The translations under genes and the position numbers were made by a program. From Haberlea rhodopensis (lineage: Eukaryota; Streptophyta; Magnoliopsida; Lamiales; Gesneriaceae), in NCBI GenBank assembly GCA_907163345.1, contig CAJQUN010001263.1:1-64000 (forward strand): 64,000 nt of DNA, read 5' to 3'. Positions 56,813 through 64,000 of the stretch are shown here, piece by piece. Under the pieces are notes generated by a model. That model did not search any database. It was not told the DNA's origin and was given only the letters and a program-made list of their open reading frames with translations. Position 1 is the first letter of the stretch; the number at the start of each line of letters is the position of its first letter.

Positions 56813-59104
56813 TGTAATGGCCCAATTTTAATGAAAATTATTCGTCCAAAATTTTAATTTAAATAATAACAATAATAATAGTAATATTAATAAAATTAAC
56901 ATTAAAAAAAATGAAAGAGAATCGTGTATATGCTGAAAACACGTTTCTTCCATTTCAGATTTTTACTTTCATCCGCTTCGTTTCTTCAACTGCGCTTCGT
57001 TTCTTCGCCTTCTTCTTCCCTTCCATTTCATTCTGCGCCTCGTTTCACTCCTTCATTTTCCTCAACCGATCGTCTCCCTCACCCATTCATCTACTCATCA
57101 ATTAGCTATTTAGTAACCTACCAACAAGAATCCATGTTCAAAACCGAAAAATTTCCGTCTGTGTCGAGTTCGAAAAGAAATTTCAGGTTTTGTAAATTTC
57201 AATTTTTGAGTTCGAAAATCCTTCCAAATTCGAGTAGTAGCAAGCAACTGAGAGGAATTCGGATTTGGACATCAATTGGTATGAAAATTCGATGTTTATG
57301 TTTGAATTTATTTTTTCTGTTTCGATTTTTATTTTCTGTTTTTGGTCTGAATTGGTTAGGTTAGTGAATTGGGTTAGATTGAAGTATGTTGGTTGTCAAG
57401 AACACCATATTTTCAGAATTTAAAGTTCGAAGAATTTTCTGGAATTAAGTTCGAAGAATTTTCTGGAATTAAGTTCGAATTTTCTGGAATTCGAAAAATG
57501 TATTCTGGAATTTTAGTTCGGAAATATATAATTGGTTCGAAGATTTGATATTGTTAAATTCGAAAATGTCATGCTATTTTATTTGAAGATTATACAGAAA
57601 ATGGAATTCGAAAATATGTTACTGGAATTGTTATTGGATTTTGGAAGAATTGAAATGGCATTTTTGGTTCGAAAATGTATTCTGTATTTCAAAGATTTAG
57701 GCTGTAATTTGAGGAGTTGATATGGTAATTTCGAAGATGGAATTCTGTTTTGTTAGGAGATGATGAGATTTTTCAAAACCAAATTGGTGTTCATTCCTTA
57801 AGCATGTTGAATAGCATAAGTTAGGATCATGTTAGGTTATTACAGAACCAAATTAAATGAATATGGTTTTGATAATGTTGAAATGGATAATAGGAAATCC
57901 TTGATATCTTGGAGATTTTGAGAAGTTTGTAGATTGATCGTTGATAGAAAGCTTTGAGGTACGTAAATGAAGTTACAATTTTCCGCAAATTAGTTTAAGT
58001 ATTTCGTATTGTTTATTTTGAAATGATTTTCGGATAGTAAGCATGCAAGAATTATTTTGAAGGATGATTTTTGAAAAGAAATGTATTTTATTGAAAAATA
58101 GAATTTTGAATAACATTTTATTGGGTTTGGAAAACTATTTTGAAAGGCCATGTTTGTCTTGATTCGGTGAATACGATTTGAGGTTTGTGAACTGTGGATA
58201 TTTTCGTTTCGTTGTGTCTCGCATTGCGACGAGGATAAAAACCCGCATACTTTCGGCTCGTTGGCGACGAGAATAAAGAAAACGCATTTTGTTTTGCCCG
58301 AGGACAGAGGGGGTATAATATCTATCGATACCCTTCCAGCGGGTATAGTCTGGAATGATATCATTGTGTCACGTCCGTATTTGAGTATGCATTTGTTTCT
58401 TTACAGCATGGCTATGTCTAATGATTAATTCTATAATGTTAAGACATTATATGATATTGTTATTCGTTTTCGTTACGTTTCGTTGGTTATCTGTGCAGTT
58501 ATTTTTGTTATGATTCCGTTTTGTGAAATTTAGTTCCGTTGACTGCTCGGATTAAACCATATATGTGTGAAAGTTATTTTGATATGAAAGTATATTATTT
58601 TTCGTCACATTATGAAAAATGATGTTTTGATACTTTTTGTCAAATGTTTATTATGCTTACTATAAAAATGCTGCAACTTACCTTTACCTGTAATGTGACA
58701 TATTACAGATGGAGTTGAAGACTTAGATGATGCGGATGATATTTAGTTATGAAATGAAAAGTTCAATTATGTTGAGAGGTTATATTTTTATGTTGAGGAC
58801 TTTATTTTGATTTTAGTTGTTTTTGGATATTGAGACTTCCGTTGGGTTTAGTTATTTGATTTTATGATTTTGTTATTGTGGTTGTAGTGATCTGGTAGAT
58901 CACAGGGCACAATTTTTAAGAGGAGACTCTGCCCTAATTTTTCTAAAATAAAAGTCACGGGTAAAAATTTATTAAGCATCCGATAAGAATTAAAACGTTT
59001 CCGCTAAACAAAAGTTCAAAGTGATAACAAAATTTTGAATTGAGTGAAGCCTTGTATTCAAGCAATTGAATACGGCGGGCGACCGGTCTGGGCGGGCCGT
59101 CACA
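56813..59104 (+). repeat. E5 5' LTR (2292 bp)
   Basis: Starts TGTAATGGCCCAATTTTAAT, ends GGGCGGGCCGTCACA. The visible 308 bp of the 3' LTR differ from it only by one extra A in an A-run. Confidence 0.92.
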
Positions 59105-59106
59105 GT

Positions 59107-59119
59107 TGGTATCAGAGCC
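59107..59119 (+). other. E5 primer-binding site
   Basis: TGGTATCAGAGCC two bases after the LTR end, initiator-tRNA-Met type. Confidence 0.92.
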
Positions 59120-59285
59120 TTAGTTTATAGGTTTGGATTAGACCTTTGTTATTTGTTTGGATTAGATCTTTGTTATATGTTTGGGATTAGACTTTTGAAC
59201 TTAAGAATGAAGTTATTTAGGTTTGACTATCTATCTTTTGTTTACGAATCTTACGATAAATTTCACTTTCGTTTTAAGATTTTAA

Positions 59286-60245
59286 ATGGCTAGAGGAAGA
59301 ACCAGTAGCAATCAGAGTGGTAGCCAAGAGCAGGACTCGAATCACGACTCAAAAGATGGTCAAGATAGGAATGTGAATCAAGGTCAAGATGGAGTCTCAA
59401 ATATAAACGTGGGAACAATGAATGAGGTGGACATCACGAACATATGTCGCATCATAGCTGAAGTGTTACAACAAAATGTTGTTTCGGCACCACTACAGCC
59501 GGAAACTCAGAGAAGGACTGAATTTGAGAGATTTCGGGCACTCCGACCACCGTACTTTGGAAACAAGACTGATCCAATGAAAGCTGAGGAATGGCTGACC
59601 AAGATTGAAGAATTACTGAAGGCCATAAACATTGCCGATGGAGAAAAAGTTGCAGTGGTGACTCCATTTCCGGAAGGAAATGCAAAGCATTGGTAGACCT
59701 CAGTGGAAGTAAGTATGGAACGAAACTCCATTACCTGGACGATTTTTAGAGAGAAATTTCTGCAACAATATTTTCTTGACGTTGTCCGAATGGCTAAAGA
59801 AGATGAATTTTTGAGGCTGAGGCAAACCGAGAATATGACTGTGCTGGAATATTTGAGGAAGTTCCAAGAACTGGGCAGATTCTGTCCTTTGTATTTGCAG
59901 TCTGAGAACAGCAAGATTACATGGTTCAGACAAGGTCTTCGCACTGGCATCAGGCTCAAAGTAGCACCTCTCATGGATACCAAATTTGATATACTCATGG
60001 AGAGGGCATTGTTCATGGAATCTGAACTGAGGAATCTAGAGACTCCTCAAAATCGAAAGAGAAAGCCTGAATTCAGAAACAGAGATCAGAGACAGTCAGC
60101 TCGCAGACAGATGATCGTTGAACTAAGAAGAATGAAGTTTGTCCCAAGTGTAATCGGAGTCATACTGGGGAATGTTACTGGAACTCTGGAGGTTGCTTTA
60201 AATGTGGATCTAAAGATCATCGGATTAGAGATTGTCCCAGTATGA
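59286..60245 (+). pseudogene. E5 gag (Retrotrans_gag type), stop and frameshift
   Basis: The start at 59286 precedes a hydrophilic Gln/Ser/Asp-rich N-terminus, then FRALRPPYFGNKTDPMKAEE, the usual chromovirus gag entry. An in-frame TAG at 59694 replaces the second Trp of a KHWW motif; the capsid part continues (FREKFLQQYFLDVVR, DEFLRLRQTENMTVLEYLRK). A frame change near 60110 precedes two zinc knuckles, CPKCNRSHTGEC and CFKCGSKDHRIRDC (60155-60240), read in the frame of the next segment. Confidence 0.88.
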
Positions 60246-60754
60246 AACAAACCTCAGGAACAAATCAACCACGTGGACAACAACAGCGCAATCCAACTAG
60301 ATTGTATGCTGTCCGTGCTGAAGAGGATCATGAGTTGATCGGAGGTAAATTTAAATTCTTGAATCAAGATGTCTACGTGTTATTTGATTCTGGCGCTTCA
60401 AATTCCTTTATCTCTGAATCTTGTGTGGAGAAACTTGATTTGCACTTCAGTCCACTGTTATATTTAATGCAAGTATTGAGTCCATTAGGAAAGACAGTCA
60501 CAATTAAATATGTATGCAATGATGTAACACTGATCGTGGAAAGCGAAGAATTCAAAGCCAACCTGCTCATCATCAACATGAAAGAGTTTGACATAATTCT
60601 TGGAATGGATTGGTTGAGTAGTGCAAAGGCTTGCATTGACTGTTATCGAAAGATCATAACCCTACAAACGAATTCGGGTAAAGAGATCTGTTATGAAGGC
60701 GTGAGCTTGCATGAACGATTTGTGGCAATGTCTCTGAAGTGGAAGCAAAAATAA
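60242..60754 (+). pseudogene. E5 aspartic protease region
   Basis: Contains GGKFKFLNQDVYVLFDSGAS with the DSGA active site and then FDIILGMDWLSSAKACIDCY, the conserved strand of Gypsy proteases. It shares a frame with the zinc knuckles and ends in a stop at 60754; the polymerase continues in another frame from 60739, so a frameshift separates them. Confidence 0.88.
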
Positions 60755-62271
60755 ATAAGATTTGCATGGTGAAAGAATTCTCAGATGTTTTCCCAGAGGA
60801 TTTGCCAGGACTGCCACCAATTCAAAGCACAGAATTTTCTATTGATATTATTCCGGGATCAGAACCGATATCCAAAGCACCTTACAGGATGGCACCAGCA
60901 GAGCTAAAAGAATTGAAAGGACAATTGAAGGAACTACAAGATAAAGGTTTCATAAGGCCTAGTGTGTCACCTTGGGGAGCACCTATATTGTTTGTAAAGA
61001 AAAAGGACGACAGCATGAGAATGTGCATTGACTACAGGGAGTTGAATCGAATCACTGTGAAGAATAAATATCCGCTACCAATGATTGACGATTTGTTCGA
61101 TCAATTACAAGGTGCACAAATATTCTTGAAGATTGATTTGAGATCTGGGTATCATCAACTCAGAATTAAAGAGCAAGATATTAATAAAACTGCATTTCGA
61201 ACCAGATACGGACATTATGAATTCTTAGTGATGCCTTTCGGACTTACGAATGCACCTGCAGCATTTATGGCATTAATGAATCACGTATTCCGAGAATGGC
61301 TAGACAAATTCATCATAGTATTCATTGATGATATATTGATCTATTCCAAATCAAAGGAAGAACATGAAGAACATTTGAAGATGACTTTGGAGAGATTACG
61401 ACAACAACAATTATTTGCAAAGTTTGAGAAATGTGACTTCTGGTTGGATTCTGTGTCATTTCTTGGACACATCATTGATACTCAAGGAATCCGAGTAGAC
61501 TCAGCAAAGATTCAAGCCATTACCAATTGGCAAGTTCCGACATCAGTAACAGAAATTCGAAGTTTTCTGGGATTGGCTGGATATTACCGAAAATTTGTGG
61601 AAGGATTTTCTCGAGTTGCATTACCCATTACAAAGTTAATTAGAAAGGGAGTAAAGTTTGAATGAGATTCTAAGTGTCAGGCAAGTTTTGAGAAGTTGAA
61701 AGATTTACTTGTGTCAGCACCAATTCTTACACTGCCTGATGGACATGAAGGATTTTGTATCTACAGTGATGCATCAAAAGAAGGGTTAGGTTGTGTGCTT
61801 ATGCAAAATGGAAAGGTAATTGCATATGCTTCACGACAGTTGAAAGAACATGAAATAAGGTACCCCACTCATGATCTGGAATTGGCAGTGGTTGTTTTTG
61901 CACTGAAATTATGGCGATACTACTTGTACGGAACCACATGTGATATCTACACTGATCACAAGAGCTTAAAGTATATTTTTACTCAAAAGGATATGAGACA
62001 GAGAAGATGGTTAGAGCTGATCAAGGACTATGATGTGAAATTGCACTATCATCCTGGAAAGAGTAATGCGGTAGCAGATGCATTAAGCAGGAAGAGTTAT
62101 GGATCAATGCTATTGACGACGCAACAGAAACTCATTGATGAGATGTCAAAGTTAAATCTGAATGTCAAATCAAGAGACGACCAAAATGGGACGACGATGT
62201 TGTGTAATCTCATGGTGCAACCTGATCTTATTCTCAGGATTAATGAAGCACAATCAAAGGATACTATGTGA
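60739..62271 (+). pseudogene. E5 reverse transcriptase and RNase H, one internal stop
   Basis: Within the first 308 residues: EFSDVFPEDLPGLPP (13-27), KIDLRSGYHQ (131-140), MPFGLTNAPAAF (165-176) and the catalytic VFIDDILIYSK (194-204). An in-frame TGA at 61663-61665 stands where related elements have Trp. RNase H follows in the same frame: IYSDASKEGLGCVLMQNGK, ASRQLKEHE, YPTHDLELAVVVFALKLWRY and HPGKSNAVADALSR. A second TGA at 62269 ends it. Without the stops the polymerase region is of normal length. Confidence 0.92.
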
Positions 62272-62280
62272 CAGACTTTC

Positions 62281-63679
62281 TTGCAAAAAGCTCAATCAAA
62301 CCAAGAAAGTTTTAGAATGCATGAAGATGGGACTTTGAGATTCAATGATAGACTATTCGTTCCAGTTGTATCAACACTCAGGGGCGAAGTCTTACAGGAT
62401 TCACATCAGACATTATTGGCCATGCATCCAGGACAGAATAAAATGTATCAAGATATGAAGCAATATTATTTTGGTGGCCAGGAATGAAGCAAGATGTTGT
62501 GAAGTTTGTGTCCAAGTGTTTAGTGTGTCAACAAGTGAAAGTTGGAAGACAAAAGCCAGCAGAAACACTAAGAAACTTGGACATACCAAACTGGAAATGA
62601 GAGCATATTACTATGGATTTTGTGACCGGATTACCCAAAACTACGACACAAAAGGATTCAGTTTGGGTTATTGTTGACCGACTTACTAAGTGTGCTCACT
62701 TTATACCGATGAAGAAGACCACATCAATGAATGATTTAGCACGGCTTTACATTGATCAAGTGGTGTGTTTGCACGGGATACCAGTCAGTATCATATCTGA
62801 TCGAGATGCTCGATTTACATATCAATTCTGGAAGAGTTTACAATCTGTGTTGGGAACGAATTTGAAATACAACACAGCTTTCATCCACAGACAGACGGAC
62901 AGTCTGAGAGAACGATTCAGATCCTCGAGGATTTACTTAAAACATGTATTTTGGATTTTCAAGGATAGTGGGATCGTCGTCTGAAACTGGCAGAGTTTGT
63001 GTACAATAACAGTTATCAATCCAGTATTCAAATGGCACCATTCGAAGCTTTGTATGGGAGAAAATGTCGAACACCGCAGTGTTGGTTTGATGTTGGCGAG
63101 AAGGTATTGGAAGGACCAGAGTTGATCAAACTCACAAATGAAAATGTGTCCATCATCAAACAGAGGTTACTTACAGCTCAGAGTCGACAGAAAAGTTGGG
63201 CTGATGTTCGCAGAAGAGATTTAGAATTTCAGCAAGGGGATAAGGTATACTTGAAAGTATCACCATTCAGAGAAGTAATGAGGTTTGGCAAGCATGGGAA
63301 GTTAAGTCTGAGATTCATAGGACCATATGAAATTCTGGAAAGAATAGGAACTTTTGCTTATCAACTTGCTCTACCTCCAGAACTAGACCGAGTACATAAT
63401 GTATTTCACGTGTCGATGCTCAGGAACTATGTTCCAGATGAAAGTCATGTGCTTAAGGCAACAGAGATTGAGGTATCCAAGGAGTGTACATATTCAGAAT
63501 ATCCAATCAAGATACTCGATCGTCAAGAGAGAATTCTACGAACTAAGACAATTCCTTTTGTTAAAGTTCAGTGGAGCAATCATACACCTGATGAAGCAAC
63601 ATGGGAAAAAGAGGAAGAACTATATGCTAAATATCCACATGTAAAATGCAATACAAGTTTCAAAGACGAAACTTTTTAG
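62281..63679 (+). pseudogene. E5 integrase with chromodomain-like C-terminus, frameshifted
   Basis: The zinc-binding N-domain is seen as HPGQNKMYQDMKQYY and, after a frameshift near 62475, KCLVCQQVKVGRQKP. A TGA follows (about 62598). The catalytic core has MDFVTGLPKT (first Asp), ISDRDARFTYQFW (second Asp) and, after a frameshift near 62883, TDGQSERTIQILEDLL (Glu). A TAG near 62968 precedes YNNSYQSSIQMAPFEALYGR (frame 62999-63679), the GPY/F module GKLSLRFIGPYEILERIG, and a chromodomain-like end with VKVQWSNHTPDEATWEKEEE. Such ends direct integration to heterochromatin in known chromoviruses. Confidence 0.92.
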
Positions 63680-63692
63680 AATGTATGGAGAT

Positions 63693-64000
63693 TGTAATGG
63701 CCCAATTTTAATGAAAATTATTCGTCCAAAATTTTAATTTAAATAATAACAATAATAATAGTAATATTAATAAAATTAACATTAAAAAAAAATGAAAGAG
63801 AATCGTGTATATGCTGAAAACACGTTTCTTCCATTTCAGATTTTTACTTTCATCCGCTTCGTTTCTTCAACTGCGCTTCGTTTCTTCGCCTTCTTCTTCC
63901 CTTCCATTTCATTCTGCGCCTCGTTTCACTCCTTCATTTTCCTCAACCGATCGTCTCCCTCACCCATTCATCTACTCATCAATTAGCTATTTAGTAACCT
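63693..64000 (+). repeat. E5 3' LTR, first 308 bp
   Basis: Starts TGTAATGGCCCAATTTTAAT after the purine tract TGTATGGAGAT; cut by the window end. Confidence 0.92.

Larger units (their letters stand above)
56813..64000 (+). mobile_element. E5: Gypsy chromovirus with broken gag-pol, 3' LTR incomplete in window
   Basis: 5' LTR 56813-59104, primer site, gag, protease, reverse transcriptase, RNase H, integrase with chromodomain-like end, purine tract, and 3' LTR from 63693 running off the edge. Domain order PR-RT-RH-IN is Gypsy; the chromodomain-like end suggests the Tekay/Del group. At least four stops and four frameshifts interrupt the frames. The left flank is ACTTC (56808-56812). Confidence 0.93.

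Noticed and set aside
56911..57105. A 64-residue open frame repeated at 63792
   Set aside because: It is the same LTR sequence in both E5 LTRs; hydrophobic Phe/Ser-rich composition is due to T-rich DNA.

Overview
The window is a repeat-rich nuclear segment from a flowering plant, most likely a eudicot; I cannot name the species. I see no intact host gene. Everything that can be named is a transposable element, an element remnant, an endogenous pararetrovirus remnant, simple sequence, or a decayed host-gene fragment. LTR elements with initiator-tRNA-Met type primer sites, Mutator-like, Harbinger-like and Helitron-like DNA transposons, a tRNA-derived SINE and an endogenous caulimovirid all point to a plant.

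Layout. 1-1.5 kb: 5' end of a minus-strand Copia element (LTR, primer site, broken gag). 1.5-5.2 kb: a diverged copy of a segment that recurs at 25.6-29.8 kb, carrying a small TIR element and a Mutator-like element with a Harbinger-like element nested in it. 5.8-6.7 kb: probable LINE 3' end. 7.1-10.2 kb: truncated minus-strand Gypsy chromovirus (3' LTR plus end of integrase). 10.8-11.6 kb: SINE and Copia tail. 12.3-14.1 kb: repeated, partly inverted copies of one coding exon resembling the C-terminal domain of plant CCCH zinc-finger proteins. 15.0-18.1 kb: internally deleted Copia element (TSD GATAC). 18.2-20.6 kb: Helitron-like inverted and tandem array. 21.1-23.5 kb: young gag-only element (TSD ATACA) with an intact gag. 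26.2-28.4 kb: nested Mutator-like elements (inner TSD TTAAATTTC). 32.5-50.2 kb: three-layer nest in which a TRIM of about 334 bp (TSD TATAG) holds two large gene-less Gypsy derivatives (TSDs GTGTA and GTATG). 50.5-56.8 kb: rearranged minus-strand pararetrovirus remnant interrupted by a solo Gypsy LTR (TSD CTTCC). 56.8-64 kb: plus-strand Gypsy chromovirus with complete but broken gag-pol; its 3' LTR runs off the window.

How the parts relate. Most elements moving here cannot move by themselves: the TRIM, the two gene-less Gypsy derivatives, the gag-only element and the broken gag-pol Gypsy (near-identical LTRs, many lesions) all imply proteins supplied from elsewhere. Three Gypsy LTR families share a cluster of CGATCGATCG palindromes at nearly the same distance from the LTR start. 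The CCCH-like exons lie at the low-coordinate end and the duplicated flank, with splice-like signals, at the high-coordinate end of 12-30 kb, so that interval may be one decayed minus-strand gene exploded by insertions; this is inference.

Target-site duplications and LTR limits were read directly and are the firmest calls. Family names come from recognising motifs by eye; no database search was possible.
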